DNA of 64,000 nt from Barnesiella sp. WM24 (GTDB taxonomy: Bacteria > Bacteroidota > Bacteroidia > Bacteroidales > Muribaculaceae). The stretch is taken from NCBI RefSeq assembly GCF_004570975.1, contig NZ_SPPC01000004.1:186001-250000 (forward strand), in the 5' to 3' direction. Every line of letters begins with the position of its first letter. Position 1 is the stretch's first letter. Below are positions 28,694-38,331 of this stretch, piece after piece. The position numbers and the translations under genes were made by a program. The notes below the pieces were generated by a model, which was not told the origin of the DNA, ran no database searches, and saw only the letters and a program-made list of their open reading frames with translations.

Positions 28694-29695
28694 ATGCAAA
28701 TATCACGGACAACCCTTATCGCCCCTCTCGCCTTGACCATAATACTGACAGCGCAAGCCGATGTTGTAGACGATTATGCCACGGGGCGAAGCGGTGAAGC
28801 GTTGAAAGCCACGCTCTCACGCCATTGCCGCCCGTCAGTCGCCATTGATAGCGACATCATCGCCGAGAGCCTTGTCATGTTGCAGGACAAAGGCGGCAAC
28901 CCTCTTGACGGGCTTACCGGCAGACCGCTTCACGACCTTGACTTCGCTGCCGTCACTTATATCGTGCCTCTTGAGTGGATGAATCCGGTCCCGACATTCC
29001 GAAAAGAAGCGTCGACCGACCTCAACAACATGCTTCTCACTGATGGCGCGACTGCAATCGACCGCGGACAGCTGCCTCTCGGCGACAGCACTGACAACAT
29101 AGATTGCGTGACTCCGCCGCCGTCACTAAAAGGCGACATTGCAAGAGCCGTCTTTTACATCGCCACTCTTTATCCCTGTGAACTTTGGGGAAGCTGGGGC
29201 AGATCCATATTTGACAACACCGCCTATCCAACTCTGCGGAAAGAATGGAGCGAAATGTACATGAGATGGCATCAAGACGACCCGGTTGACGAGCAGGAGC
29301 GCCGACGCGACGAAATGACACGAACATTGCAAGGCAATTCCAATCCGTTTGTCACCCACCCCGACCTTGCCGACTATCTATGGGGAGAAAAAGCCGGCGC
29401 TGTCTACAAGCCGTCGGCAAAGCCGGATAATCCCGACTCACCTGACACTCCCGGCGGAGCCACACCTCCCGGCGACATTGACGAGACGCCGACTCCACTG
29501 CGTGAATGTTACGACAGCAGCGACACTTATGTCTATCTTTATTCTCCCTACGTGCCCGACAATGTAAGCTGGACAGTCGACGGCACCCCCGCGTCAGGCC
29601 GCATTGAAGTTGCGTCACTGTCAACAGGGCGTCACGAGCTGCGCTACTCCTCTCCGACAGCAAAAGGCAAACTAATCATAACCGTAAGACAATGA
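28694..29695 (+). CDS. Secreted endonuclease I-like protein lacking catalytic residues
   Basis: 333 residues with a signal peptide (to about QAD, residue 22). Residues 30-235 follow the endonuclease I (EndA/Bsn) plan: the KGDIARAVFYIATLYP block (146-161), the W..DP..EQERRRDE stretch (192-207) and QGNSNPFVTHP (213-223). The active-site equivalents are changed. The family's EH..P becomes TYIVP, with Tyr89 at the His position, and DLHH becomes DLNN, with Asn111. It is therefore probably inactive as a nuclease, or works differently. A Pro/Asp/Gly-rich linker (240-268) leads to a small C-terminal beta domain. The stop overlaps the next gene by 4 bp (ATGA). Confidence 0.75.
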   Translation: MQISRTTLIAPLALTIILTAQADVVDDYATGRSGEALKATLSRHCRPSVAIDSDIIAESLVMLQDKGGNPLDGLTGRPLHDLDFAAVTYIVPLEWMNPVPTFRKEASTDLNNMLLTDGATAIDRGQLPLGDSTDNIDCVTPPPSLKGDIARAVFYIATLYPCELWGSWGRSIFDNTAYPTLRKEWSEMYMRWHQDDPVDEQERRRDEMTRTLQGNSNPFVTHPDLADYLWGEKAGAVYKPSAKPDNPDSPDTPGGATPPGDIDETPTPLRECYDSSDTYVYLYSPYVPDNVSWTVDGTPASGRIEVASLSTGRHELRYSSPTAKGKLIITVRQ

Positions 29696-30135
29696 AAAGC
29701 CGAATACTGTTGGCGGTGATACTGCTTGCCACCGTCGCCTGCAATAAATCCCGTCCCTACGACGATGTAGACCCGGAAACGCTGAAGCCATCGGGCAGCG
29801 AGGACACACGCCCCTCCTACTCCTTTGAGGGCGAGATTGCCGACGACAGATGCCGCTTTGTCTCGGAGCAGCTATCTCTGCACTACGATGACGCAGGCAT
29901 AATATTCAGCTCTGAAAAGAGCGCAGGCACCACCATATACCGCGCCATAGGACTTGCGACAGGCAACTCCGCCGAGCTATTCATGAATGAAACTGACGAG
30001 CCACGCCTTTTAGTCAACGGGACAGAGATTAAAATAAAATCAGCCGTAAAAGAGCATGAAAACGAAAAAGGAGCCTGGATACATATCCAGACTCCCGATT
30101 ACAAACACATTGTTTTCGTTGTCACTGATTTATGA
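29692..30135 (+). CDS. Small lipoprotein, unknown function
   Basis: 147 residues. The lipoprotein signal ends in LLATVAC (Cys17), giving a mature lipoprotein of about 130 residues, predicted soluble and beta-rich, with no recognised domain. The start overlaps the preceding stop by 4 bp, so it is translationally coupled to the endonuclease-I-like protein. The pair probably act together at the cell surface or in the periplasm, but no function can be named. It ends 1 bp from the convergent lgt stop. Confidence 0.7.
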   Translation: MKSRILLAVILLATVACNKSRPYDDVDPETLKPSGSEDTRPSYSFEGEIADDRCRFVSEQLSLHYDDAGIIFSSEKSAGTTIYRAIGLATGNSAELFMNETDEPRLLVNGTEIKIKSAVKEHENEKGAWIHIQTPDYKHIVFVVTDL

Positions 30136-30136
30136 C

Positions 30137-30994
30137 CTATCGGCGTTTTGCCGGCTTTTCATCGGCGAAACGGTTGGGAAACGTCAGCTCCACCTTCGGA
30201 CGAATCATCGCATATATCACAAGGAACACCCCAAGCAGGATAAACGGAATACTGAGCTGCTGCCCTATATTCAGTGTCATTGTAGCTTCGCGGGCAACCT
30301 GGTCATTTTTGATAAATTCGATAAGAAAGCGCGGAAGGAAAATACCGATGAAGAACACTCCGAGTATCAGTCCCGGACGAGCCTCAGCGTTTTTCTTCCA
30401 GTACATCCACATCAATAGTCCGAACAAGGCGAAATAGCACAGCGCCTCATAAATCTGAGTAGGATGCACAGCCTGACCCTCGTAAAGCTCATGCCACTCG
30501 CGTGAACGCACAAACATGAAACCCCAAGGAAGATCGGTCGCAGTACCGAAGATTTCAGAGTTAAACAGGTTACCAAGACGTATCAGACCGCCTACAAGAG
30601 CTATCGCTATGACAAGACGGTCAAAAGTCCACAACGGACTCTTCTTCGTGACAAAGATGGAAAACAGTATAACCGCCAAGATGATAGCCACTGTGCCGCC
30701 ATGACTGGCAAGACCGCCTTCCCAGATATACAATATCCTTATCGGGTCAAGTCTATATACATCCCATTCATAGAAAAACACATGACCGAGACGGGCGCCG
30801 ACAATAGTCGCCACCACGACATAAATAAGCAGTATACCGAGCCAGCGCTCAGGCGCCCCCTCATGCTTGAACATACGCGCCACAAGCTCATATCCCACCA
30901 GAAATCCGATGGCAAACATAAGCCCGTACCACCTTACGGTGACAAAGCCGCTGAAAATCTCGGGATTGACGTTCCAGGTTATAAAATCAAGCAT
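30137..30994 (-). CDS. lgt: Prolipoprotein diacylglyceryl transferase
   Basis: First enzyme of lipoprotein maturation: transfers diacylglycerol from phosphatidylglycerol to the lipobox cysteine. 285 residues with about seven membrane helices. WEGGLASHGG matches the essential HGGL-region loop, and GGLIRLGNLFNSE contains the conserved Arg/Asn signature of Lgt. Last gene of the pta-ackA-ddh-lgt run, 7 bp after ddh. The window also encodes lspA and several lipoproteins. Confidence 0.96.
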   Translation of the reverse strand: MLDFITWNVNPEIFSGFVTVRWYGLMFAIGFLVGYELVARMFKHEGAPERWLGILLIYVVVATIVGARLGHVFFYEWDVYRLDPIRILYIWEGGLASHGGTVAIILAVILFSIFVTKKSPLWTFDRLVIAIALVGGLIRLGNLFNSEIFGTATDLPWGFMFVRSREWHELYEGQAVHPTQIYEALCYFALFGLLMWMYWKKNAEARPGLILGVFFIGIFLPRFLIEFIKNDQVAREATMTLNIGQQLSIPFILLGVFLVIYAMIRPKVELTFPNRFADEKPAKRR

Positions 30995-31001
30995 TTTTTA
31001 C

Positions 31002-31901
31002 TTATACTAAATGACGGATTAAATCCTCGCGGTCGCCGTAAAGCATGTCGATAACCGGAATTTCGATCATCGTGTATGCTCCGGGGCGCTCAATCATTGT
31101 GGCGCGTGCCACTCCTACGAGAATCTGAGCTGTCAGTGCAGGGTTGTTGATTGACATGTTGAACTCAAAACGCTGATTCTGGGTGACACCGGAAACTCCC
31201 TTTCTCACCATGTTCACGCCATGACCCATATCCTTTATGTCGTCGACTGACGGCACGGCAAATACATGGGTCTCGTCGCTTGCAAAGTAGGGATCCTCCT
31301 TCACTGCCTTGGCGATATCCTCGATTTTGTAGCCATCCTCAACTTCAACATACACCATGCGGCGGTGAATGCCTGTCCCCAGCGGTATAGTCATCGACAG
31401 GGCGTTTTTCACTCCCGGCTTTGACTTTACGGCAACTGTGTGACCCATGCTCATGCCCGGACCAAAATTGGTATAGGTCACGCCCTTGGGTGCGGCTGCC
31501 TGCATAAGGGCACGCACTACCGAGTCACTGCCCGGATCCCATCCTGCCGATATGATAGCCACAGAACCGTGAGCCTTCGCTATCGGGTCGAGGGTCGCGC
31601 GCAGATCGGCGATCCCGCCGTGAATATCGTAGCTGTCCACTGTGTTAATGCCTTCGGCAAGAAGTATACGGGCATACTTCTCGACCTCGCGGGTAGGCGT
31701 ACATAGTATCGCCACCTGCACGTCATCGAGTTCAAGCACGTCACTTACCACCTTGTAGCCTTTCAGCTCAGCAGGCTGCTCTCCGGCAGGATTACGCCTT
31801 ACAACACCTGCCACTTCAAAGTCAGGTGCCTCAAGGAGCGCATCCAACACAAACTTTCCAATGTTACCATATCCAACTATGGCAGCTCTAATCTTCTTCA
31901 T
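31002..31901 (-). CDS. ddh: meso-Diaminopimelate D-dehydrogenase
   Basis: NADPH-dependent one-step route from L-tetrahydrodipicolinate (2-amino-6-oxopimelate) and ammonia to meso-diaminopimelate, which supplies lysine and the peptidoglycan cross-linking residue. 299 residues. Rossmann motif VGYGNIGK at the N-terminus, then the family segments SYDIHGGI, ISAGWDPGSDSVVRAL and GPGMSMGHTVAVKS. It lies 33 bp after ackA and 7 bp before lgt. Confidence 0.93.
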   Translation of the reverse strand: MKKIRAAIVGYGNIGKFVLDALLEAPDFEVAGVVRRNPAGEQPAELKGYKVVSDVLELDDVQVAILCTPTREVEKYARILLAEGINTVDSYDIHGGIADLRATLDPIAKAHGSVAIISAGWDPGSDSVVRALMQAAAPKGVTYTNFGPGMSMGHTVAVKSKPGVKNALSMTIPLGTGIHRRMVYVEVEDGYKIEDIAKAVKEDPYFASDETHVFAVPSVDDIKDMGHGVNMVRKGVSGVTQNQRFEFNMSINNPALTAQILVGVARATMIERPGAYTMIEIPVIDMLYGDREDLIRHLV

Positions 31902-31934
31902 TTCTTTATTTCAATTAAAAAACAGAGTATAATC

Positions 31935-33146
31935 TTACTCAGGCTGACGTCCGTTCACGATAGCCTCTGTGTCGCGTGCTATCATAAGCTCCTCGTCAGT
32001 AGGTATGACAACAACCTTGACCTTGGAGTCGGCAGCTGAGATGAGCTTCTCTTCACCGCGTGACGAGAAGTTGACATCATCGTCAATCTTGACCCCGAGG
32101 TAGGACAGGTGGTCACACACGCGCTTGCGCAGAACCTGCTGGTTCTCGCCTACACCACCGGTAAACACGATTACATCCACTCCGTTAAGCACGGCGGCAA
32201 ATGCGCCGACATACTTGATGATACGGTAGATATACATGTCAAGGGCGAGTTTTGCGCGCTCGTCGCCTTTTTCTATGGCGGCGTCAATATCACGCATATC
32301 TGACGAGATACCTGAAATGCCGGCTACACCGCTCTTCTTATTGATAAGGTCGCTAAGCTGCTTCGTGGTCAGATGCTCCTTGTCCATGATAAAGGTGAGC
32401 GCTCCGGGATCCACGTCACCTACACGTGTACCCATCATCAGACCCTCCACGGGAGTGAGACCCATCGAGGTGTCAATGCTTTTTCCGTCAAGCACAGCTG
32501 TGATTGAACCTCCGTTACCGATATGGCAGGTGATGACACGCTGCTTGTCAAAAGGCAATCCGAGGAAGTCACACGCACGACGTGACACATAACGGTGGCT
32601 GGTGCCGTGGAAGCCGTAACGGCGTATCGCATACTTCTCATAAAGCTCATAAGGCAATGCATACATGTAAGCCTCCTTGGGCATAGTCTGGTGGAAGGCG
32701 GTGTCAAACACTGCTACCTGAGGCACTCCGGGCATAAGCTCGGTGATAGCCTCGATACCGGTCATGTTGGCGGGGTTGTGAAGCGGCGCCACATCGTAGC
32801 ACTCCTTGATTTTCTCAATCACCTCATCGTCAATCTTGACACTCTTGTTGAACTTCTCGCCTCCATGCACTACGCGGTGACCTACAGCGTTGATTTCATC
32901 AAAGCTCTTTATACACCCGAAAGTGGGGTCGGTAAGTATGTTAAGAATATCATTGATTGCCTTCTTATGGTCGGGGATAGGCATCTCAATGGTTTTCTTG
33001 TCTCCGTCGGGAAGCTTGAACTTCAGGAATGAACCGGGAAGACCTACTTTCTCCACGCCTCCTTCAGCAAGAGTGGTCTTGCTGTCTACGTCAATTAATT
33101 TATATTTTACGGAGCTGCTTCCGCAGTTCAAAACTAATATATTCAT
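31935..33146 (-). CDS. ackA: Acetate kinase
   Basis: Makes ATP and acetate from acetyl phosphate, the final step of acetate fermentation. About 403 residues. N-terminal MNILVLNCGSSSVKYKL (phosphate-binding Asn and GSSS), the FHGTSHRYV active-site His region, and the GDVDPG and FTGGVGEN motifs of the ASKHA fold. ATG at 33146 is preferred over the one 6 bp upstream. Pairs with pta immediately upstream. Confidence 0.98.
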   Translation of the reverse strand: MNILVLNCGSSSVKYKLIDVDSKTTLAEGGVEKVGLPGSFLKFKLPDGDKKTIEMPIPDHKKAINDILNILTDPTFGCIKSFDEINAVGHRVVHGGEKFNKSVKIDDEVIEKIKECYDVAPLHNPANMTGIEAITELMPGVPQVAVFDTAFHQTMPKEAYMYALPYELYEKYAIRRYGFHGTSHRYVSRRACDFLGLPFDKQRVITCHIGNGGSITAVLDGKSIDTSMGLTPVEGLMMGTRVGDVDPGALTFIMDKEHLTTKQLSDLINKKSGVAGISGISSDMRDIDAAIEKGDERAKLALDMYIYRIIKYVGAFAAVLNGVDVIVFTGGVGENQQVLRKRVCDHLSYLGVKIDDDVNFSSRGEEKLISAADSKVKVVVIPTDEELMIARDTEAIVNGRQPE

Positions 33147-33169
33147 TTTCAATATGGGATTAACGGCTA

Positions 33170-34186
33170 TTAGTTGCGTGAAGCTTCACCTATAGCCTGA
33201 TTGCAGGTAATAATGATTGTCTTGTAAATATCTTCAGGGAAACATCCGCGTGAGAGGTCGTTGACAGGAGCGGCAAGACCCTGGAGGATAGGACCTACAG
33301 CCTGCACTCCGGCAAGACGCTGCACAAGCTTGTAAGCGATATTTCCGGTTTCGAGCGACGGGAACACAAGCACATCGGCCATTCCCTTCAGCGGGCTGTC
33401 GGGAGCTTTGCTCTTGGCAACACCCGGCACGAGCGCGGCATCAGCCTGAAGCTCGCCGTCACACATAAGCTCGGGATCGGCCTCATGCACAAGCTTTACA
33501 GCCTCGATCACCTTGTCAATACGCTCATGCTTTGCACTGCCCTTGGTAGAGAAGCTGAGCATGGCGATACGCGGCTCGATACCGGCGATGTCACGCGCAG
33601 TGTCGGCGGTAGAAAGCGCAATCTGGGCAAGCTCTTTAGCTGAAGGATCGGGAAGAACCGCGCAGTCGGCAAATACAAGTATGCCGTTTTCGCCGAAGGG
33701 CACTCCGTCGGGAAGAAGCATTACAAACGCTCCTGACACAACATCGATGCCGGGCTTGGTCTTGATTACCTGGAATGCGGCACGAAGCACATTGCCGGTA
33801 GTGTTAAGCGCTCCGGCAACCTGTCCGTCGGCATCGCCGTTCTTAATCATAAGACAGCCGAGATACAAAGGATTGGCTGCTGTCTTGCGGGCATCTTCCA
33901 TGCTGATACCCTTGCTCTTTCTCAATTCATAGAAGAGTGGTGCATACTTGTCAATAACCTTCTCGTCCTTGGGATTGACAATACGTGCCTTGCATATATT
34001 GGTCAAGCTCAGCTCACGGGCTGCGTCGGCTATCTCAACGGGGTCTCCGATAAGAATGATGTCGGCTATACCTTCGGTAATGATGCGGTCGGCAGCCGTA
34101 AGTGTACGCGGCTCTGTTCCTTCGGGAAGGACAATGCGCTGGCGCTCTTCTTTTGCCTTTTTGGTCAATTTTTCAAATAGTCCCAT
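33170..34186 (-). CDS. pta: Phosphate acetyltransferase
   Basis: Converts acetyl-CoA and phosphate to acetyl phosphate. 338 residues, the short form without the N-terminal regulatory domains of the enterobacterial enzyme. Family segments include [13 protein letters not shown]-type ([12 protein letters not shown]), [16 protein letters not shown] and [17 protein letters not shown]. First gene of the operon pta-ackA-ddh-lgt. Confidence 0.97.
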   Translation of the reverse strand: MGLFEKLTKKAKEERQRIVLPEGTEPRTLTAADRIITEGIADIILIGDPVEIADAARELSLTNICKARIVNPKDEKVIDKYAPLFYELRKSKGISMEDARKTAANPLYLGCLMIKNGDADGQVAGALNTTGNVLRAAFQVIKTKPGIDVVSGAFVMLLPDGVPFGENGILVFADCAVLPDPSAKELAQIALSTADTARDIAGIEPRIAMLSFSTKGSAKHERIDKVIEAVKLVHEADPELMCDGELQADAALVPGVAKSKAPDSPLKGMADVLVFPSLETGNIAYKLVQRLAGVQAVGPILQGLAAPVNDLSRGCFPEDIYKTIIITCNQAIGEASRN

Positions 34187-34231
34187 AGTAATTGATTTTT
34201 AGTAAATTTATGATGTGATATTATTAATGTG

Positions 34232-34239
34232 CAAATTTA
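34232..34239 (-). promoter_or_regulatory. -7 promoter box of pta operon
   Basis: TAAATTTG on the minus strand, 46 bp before the pta ATG. No clear -33 partner. Confidence 0.45.
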
Positions 34240-34294
34240 AGGTTTTTTGGGCTAAAACACATACGCCGATGTATAGTATTTTTCAAATCAGGCA

Positions 34295-34326
34295 ACAAAA
34301 AAGGCGCGGAATGATTCCACGCCTTT
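34295..34326 (-). terminator. Terminator after the gyrA-TPR unit
   Basis: A 13-bp stem with one G-T wobble (34300-34326) and a single central base. On the minus strand it runs straight into TTTTTTG. It lies 27 bp after the TPR gene stop and separates it from the pta operon promoter. Confidence 0.8.
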
Positions 34327-34352
34327 GTTATCAAAACAAGCTTTGAGTTCAA

Positions 34353-35600
34353 TTACATCGCCTCGATGCGCTTGAGGTTTGCCTCGTCGTCAAGAGTGTA
34401 GTAGACGCTGCGGAGCAGACGGCGGGCGTCGCTCTCGGTCTGGTCATTCTTGAGGGCGGTCTCAAGATAAGGTATAGCCTGTCTCAAGAGCGGGTCTATC
34501 TTTTCTTCACGAAGCTTGTTGTAAGAGGCATTGTCAATAGAGCCTGCACCCTCCTCAATAGCCACAGCCTTGGCATAAAGCACTCTTCCGAGGTCAAGCT
34601 GAGCCTTTACGTAATCGGGATTGAGTGACACAGCCTTTTCAAAGTCGGCCTGTGCCTCGTCATTTTTCTTCTGGCTCTGATAGAGGATACCACGCACATC
34701 GTAAAGCTCTGCATTGGTGGGAGAAACGGCGATAGCCTGCTCAAGAAGAGTCATAGCCTCGTCATATTTCTCATGATTGATCTTATCGTTGATGATGATG
34801 GTAAGATACTTGCTTGTAGAGTCACCGTACACCTTGTTTGCCTCATTTGCAAATTCCACGATAAGCGCCTCGTCCTGCTTCTGCGCGGCAACACCGATTG
34901 CATAGTCATAGAGAGCCTGTTCGTTGTAGCCGAGCTTGAGGGCTGAACGGAAAGCGCTGATAGCGTCGTCAAGACGCTCTGCCTGCCATGCGGCAAGACC
35001 CTGGAAATAACAAATCTGACCTACGATTGAATCGGGAGCAGCCTTGGGAGCGTCCTTTCCAAGAGAAGGATTATCGGGAAGAGATGTATAGATTGACCAT
35101 GCCTTGTAAGCACCGGGATAGTCCTGTGCTTCCCAAAGGAACTGACCGCCCGACGCATAGTCATTGTAATGGGCGGCAAGTTTCTTTGCCATATCTTTAG
35201 AATATTTGGTCTTTACCTTGGGGCTTCCGTCCTTGTTAAGCTTGGGAGCTCCGGTCTTGTCGACCTCGGGAACTGTGTCAAGAGGGAAAGCGGTCATGAA
35301 ATACTCATAGCCGTTTACGAGAGCCTGACCCATCGCCTTGTCATCGGCAGCCTGTCCTACGGCTTTCTTGCCGAGCTGGCTGTCATAGTCGCCAAACTCG
35401 ATCGTTCCGGCTACATACCATGTCTGTGCGTCGTTCTTGGTCTCAGCATCGGTCAATGCGGGAGCAAGCTGTGTACGCGCCTTTGCAAAGTCGGCGTCAA
35501 ATCCTTTAGACTTACCTTCAACCTCTTTTACAAGGCTCTTCTGGGCTGAAGCTCCTGCAACAGCCATGAAGCAAAGTCCTAACAAAAATAATTTTTTCAT
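34353..35600 (-). CDS. Exported TPR-repeat protein
   Basis: 415 residues with a signal peptide (to about SAQ, residue 20) and several tetratricopeptide repeats. The clearest are at about 200-240 (DDAISAFRSALKLG), 275-310 (YDEAMTLLEQAIAVSPTNA) and 311-345 (DEAQADFEKAVSLNPDY). Probably periplasmic, acting as a protein-interaction scaffold; no enzymatic motif. It lies 36 bp downstream of gyrA and shares its transcript, closed by a strong terminator. The link to gyrase is positional only. Confidence 0.85.
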   Translation of the reverse strand: MKKLFLLGLCFMAVAGASAQKSLVKEVEGKSKGFDADFAKARTQLAPALTDAETKNDAQTWYVAGTIEFGDYDSQLGKKAVGQAADDKAMGQALVNGYEYFMTAFPLDTVPEVDKTGAPKLNKDGSPKVKTKYSKDMAKKLAAHYNDYASGGQFLWEAQDYPGAYKAWSIYTSLPDNPSLGKDAPKAAPDSIVGQICYFQGLAAWQAERLDDAISAFRSALKLGYNEQALYDYAIGVAAQKQDEALIVEFANEANKVYGDSTSKYLTIIINDKINHEKYDEAMTLLEQAIAVSPTNAELYDVRGILYQSQKKNDEAQADFEKAVSLNPDYVKAQLDLGRVLYAKAVAIEEGAGSIDNASYNKLREEKIDPLLRQAIPYLETALKNDQTESDARRLLRSVYYTLDDEANLKRIEAM

Positions 35601-35636
35601 ACTTGCTATTGATTACATTAATGAATTTAGTGTCTG

Positions 35637-38264
35637 TCAATTGTTAAGTTCGTCATCTTCAGTCAGCTCCTCGTCATCGTCGGCGGCAACTTCATCGATT
35701 TCCTCTTCAGGGGTCTCGTCGATTGCAAGCGGGGTCTGCTCCGACTCTTCCACAAGGATGTCGCTGTCAGTCTCCTCTTCCGGGTCAGACAGCACGCAGC
35801 ACACGGATGCAATCTCATCGTTACGCTTCTCAAGGTTAATCAGACGTACACCCTGTGTCGCACGACCCTGGACGCGGATATCGGCAACCTTTATGCGGAG
35901 TGTGATGCCCGACTTGTTGATGATTACAAGGTCATTGTCATCGTTCACGCTCTCGATTGCGACAAGATTTCCGGTTTTCTCGGTGACATTCAGGGTCTTG
36001 ACTCCCTTACCGCCACGGTTGGTCACGCGGTAGACGGGCTGACGCTCGATAACTCCGTCGACTTCTACATCTATGTCAAGCGGCGTACGCTTTCCGTAGC
36101 CTTTCTCTGATATAACCATAACGCTATTTGGGGTGTCAGCGTTCATGCATATCATGCCTACAACCTCATCTTCTTCGCCATCAAGCATCATGCCGCGCAC
36201 TCCCGTCGACACTCGGCCCATCTCTCTGACCTTGTTTTCCGGGAATCGTATCGCACGGCCCTTGCTGTTTGCCATGAGTATATCGCTGTTACCGTCGGTA
36301 AGCTCGACACCGATCAGGCTGTCATTCTCCCTGATGACAATAGCCTTCTTTCCCTTGGCGAGCACACGGGCATATTCTGACAACGCAGTGCGCTTGATAA
36401 CACCGTTTTTAGTCGCAAATACAAGGTAATGTGACGTAGTGAATTCCTTGTCGTCAAGCTGCTTGCAGGCAATGTAAGCCCTGACTTTGTCGCCTTGTTC
36501 GATATTGAGCAGATTCTGTAGCGCGCGGCCCTTGCTGTTTTTAGCTCCCTCGGGAAGCTCATAGACTTTCATCTTGTAGACAAGACCGCGGTCGGTGAAG
36601 AAGAGCATGGTGTTATGCATCGAAGCCGTGTAGACATGCTCGATAAAATCTTCATCACGGGTGTTGCTGCCTCGCGAGCCTACACCACCGCGATTCTGAG
36701 CGCGGAACTCGCTAAGCGGAGTGCGCTTGATATATCCCATGTGGGAGATGGTGATGATCATGTCGTCATCAGCATAGAAGTCCTCGGCATTGAAATCGCC
36801 CGCCATGTAATTAATGTCGGTCTTGCGCTCGTCGCCATACTTGTCACGCACCTCGGCAAGCTCGCTCTTTATAAGCTCGCGGCACACATGCTCGTCGGTA
36901 AGGATAAGGTTAAGATGCTCGATAAGCTTGAGTATCTCCTCATATTGTGCATGAAGCTTGTCCTGCTCCAGTTTTGCAAGATTGCGGAGCCTCATCTCCA
37001 CGATGGCGAGAGTCTGGGCGTCTGACAGCTCAAATCGAGCCGAGAGCTGTGCCCTTGCGTCTTCCACGGAGTCGGCACCGCGTATTATGCGTATCACCTC
37101 GTCGATGTTCTGCGAAGCGATTATAAGTCCTTTAAGAATGTGGGCACGCTCCTCAGCCTTGCGTAGCTCGAAGCGGGTGCGGCGTATCACGACCTCATGG
37201 CGATGTGCGATAAACGCCTCAAGTATCTGCTTGAGGTTAAGCGTCTTCGGGCGACCGTTGACAATAGCCACATTGTTGACGCTGAACGAAGCCTGCATCT
37301 GTGTGAGCTTGTAAAGCTTGTTGAGCACGACATTGGCGTTGGCGTCGCTTTTAAGGCGTATCACGATGCGCATTCCCTTGTAGTCACTCTCGTCATTCAG
37401 GTCGGCGATGCCGTCAATCTTCTTTTCATTTACAAGATCGGCGATATACTTGATAAGCTCTGCCTTGTTTACATTGTAAGGGATTTCGGTCACGATGATA
37501 TCCTCATGATTGGAGTGAGTCTCGATCTCGGCCTTCGCGCGTATCACGATTCTGCCGCGTCCGGTCTCAAACGCCTCCTTTACACCGTTGTAGCCGTAGA
37601 TTGTACCGCCGGTGGGGAAATCAGGCGCCTTGATATGCTGCATCAGCTCGCTTATCGTAAGCTCCGGATTGTCGATGAGGGCAATCGTGGCATTGATTGA
37701 CTCAGTGAGGTTATGGGGAGGCATGTTGGTTGCCATACCTACGGCAATACCTGACGTACCGTTGACCAGAAGGTTGGGGATTCTTGTCGGCAGCACGGTA
37801 GGCTCCATACGGGAGTTATCGTAGTTGGGCTGGAAATCCACTGTCTCCGACTCGATGTCGCTGAGCATTTCCTCGCCTATCTTTTCAAGACGCACCTCGG
37901 TATAACGCATTGCCGCGGGACCGTCGCCGTCGACCGAGCCGAAGTTTCCGTGTCCGTCGACAAGTGTATAACGCAACGCCCAAGGCTGTGCCATACGCAC
38001 AACCGTACCATAAATAGATGAGTCACCGTGGGGGTGATACTTACCCATTACCTCGCCGACACAGTTTGCCGACTTCTTGTGGGGATTTGACGAGGTGTTG
38101 CCCATCTCGTTCATTCCGAACAGCACACGGCGCTGCACGGGTTTAAGTCCATCCCTGACATCAGGTAACGCACGTGACACAATCACCGACATGGAGTAGT
38201 CGATGTATGCCGACTTCATCTCGTTTTCAATATCAATCTTTAGGATTCTATCTTCTTCCAGCAT
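35637..38264 (-). CDS. gyrA: DNA gyrase subunit A
   Basis: Breakage-reunion subunit of gyrase, introducing negative supercoils with GyrB. 875 residues. N-terminal winged-helix domain with KYHPHGDSSIYG and catalytic Tyr121 (AAMRYTE). A C-terminal beta-pinwheel carries the GyrA box QGRATQGV, and a very acidic tail ends in DDDEELTEDDELNN. In the quinolone-resistance region Ser82 is present, but the position of E. coli Asp87 is Gly86 (codon at 38009-38007). Start ATG at 38264 gives MLEEDRILKIDIE. Confidence 0.98.
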   Translation of the reverse strand: MLEEDRILKIDIENEMKSAYIDYSMSVIVSRALPDVRDGLKPVQRRVLFGMNEMGNTSSNPHKKSANCVGEVMGKYHPHGDSSIYGTVVRMAQPWALRYTLVDGHGNFGSVDGDGPAAMRYTEVRLEKIGEEMLSDIESETVDFQPNYDNSRMEPTVLPTRIPNLLVNGTSGIAVGMATNMPPHNLTESINATIALIDNPELTISELMQHIKAPDFPTGGTIYGYNGVKEAFETGRGRIVIRAKAEIETHSNHEDIIVTEIPYNVNKAELIKYIADLVNEKKIDGIADLNDESDYKGMRIVIRLKSDANANVVLNKLYKLTQMQASFSVNNVAIVNGRPKTLNLKQILEAFIAHRHEVVIRRTRFELRKAEERAHILKGLIIASQNIDEVIRIIRGADSVEDARAQLSARFELSDAQTLAIVEMRLRNLAKLEQDKLHAQYEEILKLIEHLNLILTDEHVCRELIKSELAEVRDKYGDERKTDINYMAGDFNAEDFYADDDMIITISHMGYIKRTPLSEFRAQNRGGVGSRGSNTRDEDFIEHVYTASMHNTMLFFTDRGLVYKMKVYELPEGAKNSKGRALQNLLNIEQGDKVRAYIACKQLDDKEFTTSHYLVFATKNGVIKRTALSEYARVLAKGKKAIVIRENDSLIGVELTDGNSDILMANSKGRAIRFPENKVREMGRVSTGVRGMMLDGEEDEVVGMICMNADTPNSVMVISEKGYGKRTPLDIDVEVDGVIERQPVYRVTNRGGKGVKTLNVTEKTGNLVAIESVNDDNDLVIINKSGITLRIKVADIRVQGRATQGVRLINLEKRNDEIASVCCVLSDPEEETDSDILVEESEQTPLAIDETPEEEIDEVAADDDEELTEDDELNN

Positions 38265-38295
38265 ATATGCAGTTTAAAGTAATAACGGTTTAATG

Positions 38296-38312
38296 TCGTG
38301 CTGTCAGCACGA
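38296..38312. promoter_or_regulatory. 17-bp palindrome in the gyrA leader
   Basis: TCGTGCTG-T-CAGCACGA, a perfect 8-bp inverted repeat lying between the gyrA -7 box and the start codon, about 5-20 nt into the predicted mRNA. It could be an operator or a 5' stabilising hairpin. Function is unknown. Confidence 0.4.
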
Positions 38313-38323
38313 AAACATTCACG

Positions 38324-38331
38324 CAAAGATA
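38324..38331 (-). promoter_or_regulatory. -7 promoter box of gyrA
   Basis: TATCTTTG on the minus strand, 59 bp before the gyrA ATG. A canonical -33 box is absent. Confidence 0.5.
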
